Assembly: GCF_018070575.1 (NCBI RefSeq)
Contig: NZ_JAGPXN010000001.1
Location: 372,001 to 436,000, forward strand
DNA: 64,000 nucleotides
Reading direction: 5' to 3'
Origin: Micromonospora sp. C31
GTDB taxonomy: Bacteria; Actinomycetota; Actinomycetes; Mycobacteriales; Micromonosporaceae
A program made the position numbers and the translations under genes. Below, piece after piece: positions 45,774 to 55,145 of this stretch; positions within the stretch are counted from its first letter, which is position 1, and the number at the start of each line of letters is the position of its first letter. The notes under the pieces were generated by a model. The model searched no databases and was not told the origin of the DNA. It saw nothing but the letters and a program-made list of their open reading frames with translations.

Positions 45774-46280
45774 TCAGCCCTGCGCCCCCTTCCGGACGGT
45801 CTCGGTCACGTAGGCCGCCAGGTTGCCCAGGGTCTGCTGGCCGCCCTCGATCGCGTGGTACTTCTCGACCGCCTCGTCGCGCAGTTCCCTGGTCGGGAAC
45901 ACCGTGCCCATCACGATCCGCGTCGCCGCACCCTCCGAGGCGAAGGTCAGGACCGACTCGAAGGTGTTCGGGTCGTCGCGGGACTCACCGTGCAGCAGCA
46001 CGATCCGCTCCGGTGCGACGATCTCGGTCCAGGTGATCCACTCGGAGTAGTCGGTGCCGTCGGGGCCGTGCATCACGAACTCCCAGACCCCGCCCTCGCG
46101 GAACTCGAAGGACCGCGTGGTGGTGGTGAATCCCTCCGGGCCCCACCACCGCGACAGGTGCCGGACCTCGGTGAACGCCTCGAACACCAACTCCCGCGGT
46201 GCGTCGATGACCCGGGAGATCACGATCTCCCGGTCGGCCGTCGCCGGCTCCGCCCGCGTCTCCTGCCCTGCCCCTGCCAT
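45774..46280 (-). CDS. SRPBCC/AHSA1-domain protein
   Basis: 168-residue AHSA1/START-like protein: ISRVIDAPRELVFEAFTEVRHLSRWWGP, then FEFREGGVWEFVMHGPDG and EKYHAIEGGQQTLGNLAAYV. These domains bind small hydrophobic ligands. It begins three bases after the ArsR gene, a very common bacterial pairing in which ArsR controls the operon. Confidence 0.9.
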   Translation of the reverse strand: MAGAGQETRAEPATADREIVISRVIDAPRELVFEAFTEVRHLSRWWGPEGFTTTTRSFEFREGGVWEFVMHGPDGTDYSEWITWTEIVAPERIVLLHGESRDDPNTFESVLTFASEGAATRIVMGTVFPTRELRDEAVEKYHAIEGGQQTLGNLAAYVTETVRKGAQG

Positions 46281-46283
46281 CGG

Positions 46284-46625
46284 TCATTCCTCCTGCCGTG
46301 TCTGCTTGAGCTCCTGCACGTAGGTGTCCAGCCGGTCGAAACTCTCGTTCCAGAACCGCTCGAACCCGCCGACCCATTCGTGGACCGGCCGCAGCCCGCG
46401 GGCGTCCAGGCCGTAGAGGCGCTGCTTGCCCACCCCGCGGACCCGCACCAGCCCCACCTCCCGCAGCACCCGCAGGTGCTTGGACGCCCGCGGCTGACTC
46501 ATCCCCAGCTCCTGGGCCAGGTCGGTCACCGGCCGCTCACCCGAGCGCAGCAGCGCCAGGATGTGCCGGCGCTGCGGCTCGGCGATCGCGTTGAACGCGT
46601 CCGACGTCGTCGCTGCTCGTGCCAT
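46284..46625 (-). CDS. ArsR-family transcriptional regulator
   Basis: 113-residue winged-helix regulator: AIAEPQRRHILALLRSGERPVTDLAQEL followed by the recognition helix SQPRASKHLRVLREVGLV. No metal-binding cysteines are seen. ATG 46625 is preferred over an upstream ATG (46700) because the conserved fold starts here. It probably represses itself and the AHSA1 gene through the AT-rich palindrome immediately upstream. Confidence 0.9.
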   Translation of the reverse strand: MARAATTSDAFNAIAEPQRRHILALLRSGERPVTDLAQELGMSQPRASKHLRVLREVGLVRVRGVGKQRLYGLDARGLRPVHEWVGGFERFWNESFDRLDTYVQELKQTRQEE

Positions 46626-46634
46626 GGCAGCCAT

Positions 46635-46648
46635 CATATGCCTATATG
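46635..46648. promoter_or_regulatory. AT-rich palindromic operator candidate for the ArsR gene
   Basis: CATATGCCTATATG has perfect five-base arms (CATAT/ATATG) ten bases upstream of the ArsR ATG, in a strongly GC-rich setting. Position fits an autoregulatory site. Confidence 0.55.
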
Positions 46649-46719
46649 GGAAAGTGACAAGCCGGCGCTGGCGAGCCGCGTCGCGCCACGACACGACCAC
46701 GCCCGACTACGAAAAGCCG

Positions 46720-47958
46720 TCAAGGGCCGGGCAGCAGGGCTGCGGCGCGGTCCAGGAGGGCTCGCCGGGCGGCGCCCGAGTGCGCCTCGGCGGCCCGCCG
46801 GAACAGCGCGGCGGCCCGCTCGCGGTCGCCCCGCCGGGCGGTCAGCTCGGCCTCGGCGGCGACGGCGAGCGGATAGCCGTCCAGCGCCCCGCCGGCCCGG
46901 GCGGCGGCCAGCAGCGCCAGCCCCGCCGCCGGCCCGTGCGCGTAGCCGTGCGCGACGGCGCGGTTCAGCTCCACCACCGGCGACGGCTGCCGCCGGGCGA
47001 GCCGGTCGTACGCCTCGGCTATCGCGACCCAGTCGGTGGCCTCGGCGGACGCGGCGGTGGCGTGGCACGCGGCGATCCGGGCCTGGAGGGCGTACGGGCC
47101 GTCCGCCGCGACCCGCGCGAGCACGCCGACGCCCTCGACTATCGCCTCGTGGTCCCAGCGGGCGCGGTCCTGCCGGTCGAGGGTGAGCAGGTTGCCGTCG
47201 CGGTCGCGGCGGGCGTCCCGCCGTGAGTGCTGGAGCAGGAAGAGCGCCAGCAGGGCGGCCACCTCAGGCTGGGCCGGCATCAGCCGGTCGAGCAGCCGGG
47301 CCAGCCGGATCGCCTCGTCGGCGAAGGCGGGCTCGCCGTCGGCGTCGTAGCCCCGGGTGAAGAGCAGGTACAGCACGGCGAGGACGCCCGGGAGCCGCTC
47401 GGCGAGCGCCGGCCCGGTCGGCACCCGGTACGGGATGCCGGCGGCGGCGATCCTCGCCTTGGCCCTCGTGAGCCGCCGGGTCATGGCCGACTCGGTGACC
47501 AGGAAGGCCCGCGCGATGTCGGCGGTCGACACCCCGCAGACCGTACGCAGCGTCAGGGCGACCCGCGCCTCCGGCGACAGGGCGGGGTGGCAGCAGGTGA
47601 AGACGAGCCGCAGCCGGTCGTCCACGATCTCCCCATCCCCCGCCTTCCCGGACTCCGCTCCGGTCGACGTGAGCACGGCCAGCTCACGCAGCCTGCGCTG
47701 CTCGACCGAGGCCCGCCGGAGCACGTCGATCGCGCGGTTGCGGGCCACCGTCATCAGCCAGCCGCCCGGGTTGGCGGGCACGCCGTCGGCCGGCCACCGG
47801 GTCAGCGCGAGCGCCGACGCCTCCTGGGCGCAGTCCTCGGCCAGGGTCCAGTCGCCGGTCACCCGGATCAGCGTCGCGACGATCCGGGCGTACGACCCGG
47901 CGCTCGCGGCGGCGACGGCAGCCGCCACCGCGAGCGGGTCGGTGGGGCCGTCAGCCAT
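46720..47958 (-). CDS. RNA polymerase ECF sigma factor, ECF42 type (DUF6596)
   Basis: 412-residue sigma factor. Region 2 is ARIVATLIRVTGDWTLAEDCAQEA with AVNR-type MTVARNRAIDVLRR; region 4 follows (VCGVSTADIARAFLVTESAMTRRL). A 200-residue C-terminal TPR-like extension (DUF6596; FTRGYDADGEP, ELNRAVAHGYAHGP) marks the ECF42 group. ECF42 genes are regularly linked to DGPF/YCII genes, as here, where the two overlap by eight bases. No anti-sigma factor is present; the C-terminal extension is thought to control activity in this group. Confidence 0.93.
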   Translation of the reverse strand: MADGPTDPLAVAAAVAAASAGSYARIVATLIRVTGDWTLAEDCAQEASALALTRWPADGVPANPGGWLMTVARNRAIDVLRRASVEQRRLRELAVLTSTGAESGKAGDGEIVDDRLRLVFTCCHPALSPEARVALTLRTVCGVSTADIARAFLVTESAMTRRLTRAKARIAAAGIPYRVPTGPALAERLPGVLAVLYLLFTRGYDADGEPAFADEAIRLARLLDRLMPAQPEVAALLALFLLQHSRRDARRDRDGNLLTLDRQDRARWDHEAIVEGVGVLARVAADGPYALQARIAACHATAASAEATDWVAIAEAYDRLARRQPSPVVELNRAVAHGYAHGPAAGLALLAAARAGGALDGYPLAVAAEAELTARRGDRERAAALFRRAAEAHSGAARRALLDRAAALLPGP

Positions 47959-48286
47959 CCAGGTCGACGACCGGGCGCAGTTCGAGCCGCCCCTGGCGGG
48001 CCATCGGGTGGGCGCGCGCCACCTCGATCGCCTCGTCCAGGTCGGCGCACTCCAGCAGGTCGAAGCCCACGATCACCTCCTTGGTCTCGGCGAACGGGCC
48101 GTCGGTGACCAGCAGCTCCCCGTTGCGGACGCGGACCGTGGTGGCCGCCGTCGTCTCCGCGAGCGCGTCGCCCGTCAGCCGCCGGCCCCGGGCGTCGTTC
48201 TCCGCGACCCACGCCTCGACGTCCGGCCAGTCGGCCCGGTCGGTGTCCGGCTCGCTGTCGGTGCAGACGAACATCAGGTACTTCAT
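47951..48286 (-). CDS. YCII/DGPF-domain protein
   Basis: 111-residue YCII-related protein with the DGPF motif in LLVTDGPFAETKEVIVGFDLLE and the usual start MKYLMFVCTDSEPD. Its last bases overlap the sigma factor start by eight bases (ATGGCTGA), so the two are coupled. Typical target-partner gene of ECF42 sigma factors; biochemical role unresolved. Confidence 0.92.
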   Translation of the reverse strand: MKYLMFVCTDSEPDTDRADWPDVEAWVAENDARGRRLTGDALAETTAATTVRVRNGELLVTDGPFAETKEVIVGFDLLECADLDEAIEVARAHPMARQGRLELRPVVDLDG

Positions 48287-48364
48287 GCCGCTCCTCGGTG
48301 TCGGGTTCGCTCACCAGGGTGACGAACGGCCGGCCCGCTTCCGGACACCTCGCGGCCGGCGATC

Positions 48365-48628
48365 TCAGAATCTCGCCGGGCGGCGGGTGCAGGGGCCGTC
48401 GTGGTCGGCCCGCAGCACGCAGCGCCGCCCCTCGGGCAGCAGCGTGTCACAGAAGACCCGGTGCCGCAGGTGCTGCGCGTCCTCGGCGGAGACCGTGGTC
48501 TCGCCGGGATCGGTCTGCGCGAGCACGCTCGCCCACCGCGCCACCACCCGAGCCAGGCGTACGGCGGAGGGCAGGTCCCGCGTGGCCACCGGCAGGTGGA
48601 TGACGAAACGCTCCCGGGCAGCTCTCAT
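48365..48628 (-). CDS. Hypothetical small protein with C-terminal Cys/His cluster
   Basis: 87 residues, not recognised. The first half looks helical; the end (FCDTLLPEGRRCVLRADHDGPC) has three cysteines and one histidine that could bind a metal. ATG 48628 is preceded by GGGAGGT about ten bases upstream. Likely a real gene but unassigned. Confidence 0.55.
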   Translation of the reverse strand: MRAARERFVIHLPVATRDLPSAVRLARVVARWASVLAQTDPGETTVSAEDAQHLRHRVFCDTLLPEGRRCVLRADHDGPCTRRPARF

Positions 48629-48764
48629 CCCAGCGACCTCCCGCGGGCGGGAACATGGCGCACACGGTGGCCTGCCTCTCTATGGGCGGATCCAGAAGCG
48701 ATTCCGTCGGTGCACGGACGGTGAAAGCGAGACTACCCAAGTAGCTAACACCCATCAAGGGTAT

Positions 48765-48780
48765 GTGGCCATATAGCCAC
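48765..48780. promoter_or_regulatory. Palindromic operator candidate upstream of the GntR gene
   Basis: GTGGCCATATAGCCAC has near-perfect dyad symmetry (14 of 16), 36 bases before the GntR start in a low-GC stretch. Position suggests autoregulation. Confidence 0.5.
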
Positions 48781-48816
48781 GACAGGTCGTGGGGACGAGG
48801 GCATGAGGCTTGGGGC

Positions 48817-49230
48817 ATGACCATCGATCCGCGCTCGCACACGCCGGTCTACGTCCAACTGGCCGACCTGCTGCGGCACCAGATCGAGTCGGGACAACTG
48901 CCCAGCGGCTCCATCCTGAGCAGCGAGGCGAGACTCACCCAGGAGTACGGCATCGGGCGCGACGCCGTCCGCATGGCGATCGGGATTCTGCGTTCCGAAG
49001 GACTGGTCAGCACGAGCCGACGTGGCACCCGGGTGCGGGAGGCCCCACGACGCGAACCCTTGGAACTCGTGCCGGGCGCATCGGTGATCGCGCGGATGCC
49101 TACGGGCGAGGAGCGGCGGAGCATGCAGCTCGACGAGGGCGTACCGGTGCTGGAGGTCCGCCACCCGGAGGGCACCACGCAGGTGCTGGCCGGCGACCAG
49201 GTCGAGCTGACCCGCCCCGCCGCCGGCTGA
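48817..49230 (+). CDS. Short GntR-family transcriptional regulator
   Basis: 137 residues. The winged-helix part is clear: YVQLADLLRHQIESGQLPSGSILSSEARLTQEYGIGRDAVRMAIGILRSEGLV. The effector-binding domain after residue 75 is very short (compare 150-170 residues in UTRA-type members), so it may sense ligand differently or be truncated. ATG 48817 is used; a longer ORF begins at 48763 within the promoter. Confidence 0.85.
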   Translation: MTIDPRSHTPVYVQLADLLRHQIESGQLPSGSILSSEARLTQEYGIGRDAVRMAIGILRSEGLVSTSRRGTRVREAPRREPLELVPGASVIARMPTGEERRSMQLDEGVPVLEVRHPEGTTQVLAGDQVELTRPAAG

Positions 49231-49285
49231 CCCGCGCAGACACCGGGCAGCGCCCCCGTCCCGCCTGCTCCCGCGGGTTGCCCGG

Positions 49286-49990
49286 TCAGACGGTGCTCGG
49301 GCGGGCCGGATCGAGACGCTCGCTGACCCCCGCCCGGTCCAGCGCCTCGATCAGGGCGTCGGTGCCCCGGGTCAGCTTCAGCGTCACCTCCGCCGGATGC
49401 AGCGGCACGAGCGCGAGCAGCGAGATCTTCTTGCCACCGTCGGTCACGATCGTGCGGGCCGACGAGCGGCAGTGGAGCATCTGGGTGACCACCACGCCGG
49501 CGAACGGGACGTCCGGCGCGTAGGGCTGGGCCGGGTCACCGTTGGGCACCGAGTGCCACTCGCCGAGCCACGTGTCGTACTCGTGCGGCAGGCGCGCGAC
49601 CGCCTTCAACAGCCGGACCGGCCAGTACGTCGAGTCGTCGCCCAACGGCGCGGAGCCCAGCGGCCAGTCCGCCGGAAGCGACATCGTCAGCTCGGCGTAC
49701 GGGCTCACGTCCGCCCCGGCCGGCACCGTCATCGGCAGGTCGCTCATGCCGGACGTGACGAGGGTGAGCCACGGCCGCTCCTCGGTCGGCCGCACCAGGT
49801 GCACGTCGAGGTGCACCAGCTCGGAAGCGATCTCGTGCAGCACGTGGTCGACCGGCCCGAAGTGGTGCTCGATGTGCCGCTCGATCGCCTCGTGCGTGTC
49901 GGGATCGCCGACCGCAGCCGGTTCCCACCCCCGCTCCCGGGCCTCGTGGCGGAGGATGCCGGAACCGCGCGGCGCGTCGGAAGAAGCCAT
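49286..49990 (-). CDS. Suppressor-of-fused (SUFU) domain protein
   Basis: 234-residue SUFU-domain protein: IEHHFGPVDHVLHEIASELVHLDVHLV, LVTSGMSDLPMTVP, YAELTMSLPADWPL, and ISLLALVPLHPAEVTLKLTRG. In bacteria SUFU proteins are frequent immunity factors of polymorphic toxin systems or stand-alone proteins. No toxin gene is evident in the neighbourhood, so the role is open. Confidence 0.9.
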   Translation of the reverse strand: MASSDAPRGSGILRHEARERGWEPAAVGDPDTHEAIERHIEHHFGPVDHVLHEIASELVHLDVHLVRPTEERPWLTLVTSGMSDLPMTVPAGADVSPYAELTMSLPADWPLGSAPLGDDSTYWPVRLLKAVARLPHEYDTWLGEWHSVPNGDPAQPYAPDVPFAGVVVTQMLHCRSSARTIVTDGGKKISLLALVPLHPAEVTLKLTRGTDALIEALDRAGVSERLDPARPSTV

Positions 49991-50098
49991 GCGGCGCAGC
50001 GTAGCCCCGGAGTGCGACGCCCGGTCCCGGCCCGGGGTCGCCGGTCAGCCGGAGCCGACGACGTCGAAAGTGGCTCCAGCGCCGTACCGTCGATGGGT

Positions 50099-50308
50099 AT
50101 GACGACCGTACTGGTGTTCCTCGGAGCAGTCGTAGCGCTCACCGTGGCGGTCTTCGTCGTGGTGGGCTGGCGTGACCGGCGGAGATCGACCTCGGCGGAG
50201 GATGCGGCAGCGGCGCGTGCGGCGACCAGCGTGCAGGAACGGTACGCGGCAGAGCGGCACGGCGTTCAGGGCGAGGTGTGGCGGAGCGGCCAGACACCGA
50301 ACGGGTGA
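50099..50308 (+). CDS. Small single-pass membrane protein
   Basis: 69 residues: one N-terminal transmembrane helix (TVLVFLGAVVALTVAVFVVVGW) and a charged cytoplasmic tail. Starts ATG 50099 or 50093. No family recognised. Confidence 0.55.
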   Translation: MTTVLVFLGAVVALTVAVFVVVGWRDRRRSTSAEDAAAARAATSVQERYAAERHGVQGEVWRSGQTPNG

Positions 50309-50326
50309 CACCGCCAGGATCGGTTG

Positions 50327-50890
50327 TCACCGGAAACCCGTGGGCCACCTCGATCCACGTCGGCGCGGATCGTCCGGAACGGCGGCGCGGTGCCGCCTGC
50401 CCAGCCGCCATCCCGCTGCCGCCCAGCACGATCCCCAGAGCAGGAAGAACGGAGACCACAGCAACAGGTCCCACCAGGCCAGGTCGCGGGCCAACGCGGC
50501 GTGGGTGACCGGAGGCGGCCGGATGCCGGTCAGCAGCAACGCGTCACCGACGAGGCCGTGCCCCAGCGCCCCGATCGAACGGGCGACCATGAGGACGCCG
50601 AGCGTCCAGGTGACCGCCAGCAGCAGCCGGCGCGGCAGGGCCGCCCGCCAGGGGCGCAGGGTGGCCAGCGCGACCACGACACCGACCACCGCGGCGGCGG
50701 CCAGCGCCCAGTGGCTCGCCACGAACAGCGGGTCACGGGCGAGCAGCCGTTCACGTAGTTCCGGCGGGAGCGGATCCTTGTCGGCCAGCGCGTTGGCCCC
50801 CAGCGCCTGCGCCAGCTTCATCGCCCCGTAGGCCGAGGCGCACGCCGCCGCGCCGTACGCGCCAACCCGCGCCCAGTCAGCCCGCGACAC
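50327..50890 (-). CDS. Membrane protein of unknown function
   Basis: 187 residues with four hydrophobic segments ([57 protein letters not shown] and a weaker N-terminal one). The GTG start at 50890 overlaps the preceding gene by 14 bases. It resembles the layout of small uncharacterised actinobacterial DUF3995-like proteins, uncertain. Confidence 0.7.
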   Translation of the reverse strand: MSRADWARVGAYGAAACASAYGAMKLAQALGANALADKDPLPPELRERLLARDPLFVASHWALAAAAVVGVVVALATLRPWRAALPRRLLLAVTWTLGVLMVARSIGALGHGLVGDALLLTGIRPPPVTHAALARDLAWWDLLLWSPFFLLWGSCWAAAGWRLGRRHRAAVPDDPRRRGSRWPTGFR

Positions 50891-51338
50891 GTCTCGTCGC
50901 CACCACGTAGGACCGGATCGTCGCCACGAGCAGCCCGATCACGACGAGCCCGAGGACCCCGTGGTACCACTGCCAGCCCACGCCGAGGCCCACGAACCCG
51001 TCCACCACCATGATCGCCGCGCCGGCTCCGATGGCCAGGGACATGCCCGCCAGCGCCGCCAGCATCAGCGGCCTCGGCACCCGGCGTCCGGGCGCCGTGA
51101 CCGTGGCGAGGGCGAGGCAGGCGCCCGCCACCCCCGACGCCACCGCCGACCACTGCGCCGTCGCCACGCCCATAACGTCGCGGGCGTAGCGGTCGTGCTC
51201 GGCAGCCGGGACGACCGGGCCGCCCGGGAAACCGAGCCGGGAGTCGAGCGCGAAGGCGGCCTTGCCCACGGCGTACGCGAGGAGGAGCACCGCCACCGCG
51301 TAGGCCGGCCATCGCCGCGCACCGGAAGAAGCATCCAT
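50877..51338 (-). CDS. Membrane protein of unknown function
   Basis: 153 residues with four hydrophobic segments ([74 protein letters not shown]). First gene of the two-gene unit with the neighbouring membrane protein. No domain recognised. Confidence 0.7.
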   Translation of the reverse strand: MDASSGARRWPAYAVAVLLLAYAVGKAAFALDSRLGFPGGPVVPAAEHDRYARDVMGVATAQWSAVASGVAGACLALATVTAPGRRVPRPLMLAALAGMSLAIGAGAAIMVVDGFVGLGVGWQWYHGVLGLVVIGLLVATIRSYVVATRRVAG

Positions 51339-51452
51339 GGTCCCGACGCCAGGCCCGGCCGACCGCGCGCCGACTCCCGAGCGCGAGGGGACCGCCTCCC
51401 CCGTGGAGGGGAGCCCCGCTGGCCAGGTGCTGCTCCCGCTACCTTCGACCCC

Positions 51453-51788
51453 ATGACGGTAGCCCGCTCGATCCTGCTGTTCCTGCTCGCCGCGCTCGCC
51501 GAGATCGGCGGGGCCTGGCTGGTGTGGCAGGGCTGGCGCGAGAACCGGGGGCTGCTGTGGGTGGCGGCCGGCATCATCGCCCTCGGCTGCTACGGCTTCG
51601 TCGCCACCTTCCAGCCCGACCCGAACTTCGGCCGCGTCCTGGCCGCCTACGGCGGCGTCTTCGTCGCCGGTTCCCTCGCCTGGGGCATGGTCGTCGACAA
51701 GTTCCGCCCCGACCGCTACGACCTCGTCGGCGCGGCCATCTGCCTGGTCGGGGTCGCCGTCATTATGTACGCCCCACGCGGCAGCTGA
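51453..51788 (+). CDS. ynfA: YnfA/UPF0060-family membrane protein
   Basis: 111-residue YnfA-family protein: [20 protein letters not shown] and [36 protein letters not shown], with four helices, similar in layout to small multidrug resistance transporters. Role in efflux is suggested for some members. A TACCTT seven bases before ATG 51453 could be a leaderless promoter. Confidence 0.93.
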   Translation: MTVARSILLFLLAALAEIGGAWLVWQGWRENRGLLWVAAGIIALGCYGFVATFQPDPNFGRVLAAYGGVFVAGSLAWGMVVDKFRPDRYDLVGAAICLVGVAVIMYAPRGS

Positions 51789-51816
51789 ACCACGCGGCGA
51801 TGTCGGACGCCGCCGC

Positions 51817-51822
51817 TAGAGT
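51817..51822 (+). promoter_or_regulatory. -10 box of a likely leaderless promoter
   Basis: TAGAGT lies seven bases before ATG 51830, and there is no ribosome site, which supports 51830 as the start and a leaderless message. Confidence 0.4.
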
Positions 51823-51829
51823 GCGCGCC

Positions 51830-52225
51830 ATGATCACACGACCCACCGAGAAGTGGGCCCACCAGGTTCGGGAGCAGCGGGCCGCGATCGCGGCGGGCAC
51901 CCTGACGGAGGACGCCGCGTACGCCCCGCACCTCTGGCCCGAACCGTTCATCACCGCCGTCGACACCGCTCTCGACGCCTACGAAGCGGACGTACGCTCG
52001 CTCTCCTCGCCGTCGGACGAAAAGGTCTTCGCCGCGGTGGAGCGGGTGGTCGTCGCCCTCAACGCCGTCGACGACGAGCACGGCAGGATCGAGACGGGCG
52101 AACGCGAGGACCTGTGCGAGTACATCGACGTCGTCCTGACCAGCGCGGGCCAGGACGTCGAGGCGCTGACCTCCCGGCGCGGCATCGGGCGGTACGAACT
52201 CACCGACGGCTGGCGCGACTGGTAG
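51830..52225 (+). CDS. Hypothetical protein
   Basis: 131 residues (MITRPTEKWAHQVREQRAAI...), helical and acidic with no transmembrane part. It resembles uncharacterised actinobacterial proteins that carry an LCEYIDVVL stretch; no function. Start 51830 is preferred over ATG 51800 because a TAGAGT -10 box sits between them. Confidence 0.7.
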   Translation: MITRPTEKWAHQVREQRAAIAAGTLTEDAAYAPHLWPEPFITAVDTALDAYEADVRSLSSPSDEKVFAAVERVVVALNAVDDEHGRIETGEREDLCEYIDVVLTSAGQDVEALTSRRGIGRYELTDGWRDW

Positions 52226-52284
52226 GGCTGCCTCCGGGCGGGCACGCCAGTTCCGCTGACCGACCGTCCCGAGCTCCGTCGGTG

Positions 52285-52763
52285 TCACTGCGGTGCCCGG
52301 GTCTTCGGGATTCGGTGCGGGCAGTCGACGGGCACCGGCACGATCTCGCGGGGCCCACTGGTTGCCCGGCGCACCTCGAAACGCACGCAGACGCTGTAGT
52401 GCGTCTCCTCCCGAGCCAGGTCTCGGAGGCGGTGCCCACCATGGCCACCTCGACCGTGGCGAGCAGGCCCACACCATGATCGGCGGGATCGTGGACCGAG
52501 GAGTCGAGTTGCTCGCCTCCGGTCAGAGCGACGAGCCGTTCGAGCACTGACTCGTTGCTCGCCCAACCGCGCAGGCTGTGCGAGTCGGTCGCCCACGCCT
52601 CGGTCTCGTGGGCGACCTGCTCGGCCCTGTCCAGGACCTGTTTGCGGGCGACGTCGTGGCCCGAAGGGGCGCATCCGGCGGAGGAGAGCACGACGAAGCA
52701 GGCCAGCAGACCACCGAGCCCGACCTTGCCCGTCGCCCGTCGGCTTTCCGTGTGCCGTGACAT
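52285..52763 (-). pseudogene. Frameshifted lipoprotein gene
   Basis: The 5' part encodes a lipoprotein signal with lipobox SSAGC, then a helical mature part to VEVAMVGTASE. Near 52427 the frame breaks: the first frame runs into an arginine-rich, gene-unlike tail, while a second frame continues sensibly (LAREETHYSVCVRFEVRR, PREIVPVPVDCPHRI) to a stop at 52285. One missing G (GAG-GAC) would restore a protein of about 159 residues. It is either decay or a sequencing error. Product unknown; no family recognised. Confidence 0.65.
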
Positions 52764-52892
52764 GACGCCAGGAAATCAGCGATCGCGTCGCCGGGCAACC
52801 GTACGGATACCCCGGCCGGATCCGCTGCAGCCGCCGTCCCCGGCGTCAGCACACACGGCTCAGGAATGGTCTAGTGGACCGAATCTCCAATG

Positions 52893-52921
52893 TGGACAAA
52901 TCATCCGTGGAGTGGTACGGT
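52893..52921 (+). promoter_or_regulatory. Promoter of the secreted small protein
   Basis: TGGACA (52893-52898), 17-base spacer, TACGGT (52916-52921), then eight bases to the ATG, so the message would be nearly leaderless. Box spacing is optimal for a housekeeping sigma factor. Confidence 0.65.
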
Positions 52922-52929
52922 CCCAAGCT

Positions 52930-53250
52930 ATGATCAAGATCACGGTGGGAAAGCTGGCTTTTTCTGTGGCCGCAGCGGTTGCGGCCGTCACCCTTACTCC
53001 GGTCGCGGCCTCCGCCGCGCCGACGAACTGCATTCTCGCCACTTCGGACTATCCCTATTCCACCTGGCCCGGTGCCACGACTCGTTGCGACGGCGGCACG
53101 GGCACGTACCGGGTCTGGGTCAAATGTGGGGACGATTACGGCCATTTCTCGACGCACTACGGCAGCTGGGTGTCGATCGGAAACTACTCCGATGCGAAGT
53201 GCAACGTGTCGTTCCCCTTCCGCCACAGTTACGGGCGTCAGACGCAGTGA
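52930..53250 (+). CDS. Secreted small protein with four cysteines
   Basis: 106 residues: Sec signal peptide (LAFSVAAAVAAVTLTPVAASA, cleaved near ASA-AP) and a mature chain of about 75 residues with four cysteines (NCILATS, TRCDGG, VKCGDD, AKCNVS), which would form two disulfides. GC content is lower than in neighbours. It resembles the small secreted domains of natural-product or antimicrobial type proteins in Streptomyces, but I do not recognise a family. Confidence 0.75.
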   Translation: MIKITVGKLAFSVAAAVAAVTLTPVAASAAPTNCILATSDYPYSTWPGATTRCDGGTGTYRVWVKCGDDYGHFSTHYGSWVSIGNYSDAKCNVSFPFRHSYGRQTQ

Positions 53251-53294
53251 ATTGACCTCAACGAAAATCCGGTAGGCATCTGGCATCCGAAGTG

Positions 53295-53545
53295 GTGAGG
53301 TGAAGCGCGCTCGGACGATGCCGCCGAGGTGTCGGGACCGGCAATGGTGTGTCGCGGAGTGCACCAGCTGCCGGTCAGGATCGCGAAGCCGCGCTCTCCG
53401 AGGCATCGCATGGATCGAAGAGCGGCGTTGCAAAGTGCGGTTGCAGACGGCGATGCGGCGCCCGCCGGCGCGTTGTTTGTAAGGGCTGTGGATGCCCTGG
53501 CCGACTCTCGCTCCTTGATAGCCGGAGCCGGTCAGGGCGGACAGA
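53295..53545 (-). pseudogene. Decayed transposase fragment (IS5-like DDE type)
   Basis: Minus-strand frames show fragments of a DDE transposase C-terminus: GSGYQGARVGQGIHSPYKQR with GGRRIAVCNRT (compare GYQGAG.GIHTP.K...GRRL...NR), and in a shifted frame SMRCLGERGFAILTG (compare LRCLGERGFALL), followed by HLGGIVRA in a third frame. At least two frame breaks and the lack of a start mean it is a remnant. Family call is from memory of IS5-type actinobacterial transposases. Confidence 0.6.
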
Positions 53546-53658
53546 TACAGCAGTGAGTCCCGGCCCAGTAGAGGATGCCGGTGACATCCAGCCGCCGATG
53601 TGGCATCAAGTCATCCTCGATGCGAGACGAACGCAGCGACCCGCGCGACGAGGCCGGG

Positions 53659-53829
53659 GTGGGGATGCGGCGCGAATGACCCGGGCAGGCCCCCGCCTGC
53701 CGGCGATGCCGGCCCGAGGGGTCGCAGAGGCTCCGAGGTCACGGGCGGCCCGCAGGGCCGTCGCGCAGCGACGCGCAGCGCCCTTGACCTCGGAGGGGCG
53801 GCCCCGCATCCTCCGCACCGCATCCCCAC
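53659..53829. repeat. Nested inverted repeats in a gene-free patch
   Basis: Outer arms GTGGGGATGCGGCGCG (53659-53674) and its partner at 53814-53829 match 15 of 16; inner arms CTCCGAGGTCACGGGC (53731-53746) and its partner at 53780-53795 match 15 of 16. The whole could fold as a long stem with bulges. No gene fits between 53251 and 53920. It could be a remnant end of the adjacent mobile element, a REP-like repeat or a structured RNA. Confidence 0.65.
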
Positions 53830-53920
53830 CACGCCGGGCGGTCGATGAGGCGTGGGGTTGTGCCACCGATGCGCCCCAGAGTGGGGGCATGCCATCCTGA
53901 CCTGCGAAGACGGGCGAGTT

Positions 53921-55006
<1,086 letters not shown>

Positions 55007-55078
55007 GACGAGCCAGCTTACGCCGGTGCCGTCCCACGCCGGCAGGCGGTGCGTCGTCGTCGAGTCGGGGTCACACCG

Positions 55079-55126
55079 GATCTTGGCACGGGACGGCCCC
55101 CGGAGGGGCGCTACCGTGCCAAGATC
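55079..55126. repeat. Intergenic palindromic repeat
   Basis: Perfect 13-base arms GATCTTGGCACGG and CCGTGCCAAGATC around a 22-base spacer, between ychF and the peptidase E gene. The strong arms suggest a REP-type element or a hairpin that could limit transcription between the two genes. Element of the same general style as 33020-33072 and 59275-59335. Confidence 0.75.
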
Positions 55127-55145
55127 GGCGAGGGCTCGGGTCGGG

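Noticed and set aside
52866..52881. DasR-like site (GGTCTAG...)
   Set aside because: Only about 12 of 16 positions fit and there is no linked amino-sugar gene; too weak to call.
53600..53895. Several 80-95 codon ORFs in the gene-free patch
   Set aside because: They come from the nested inverted repeats, occur on both strands in parallel and show no protein-like composition.
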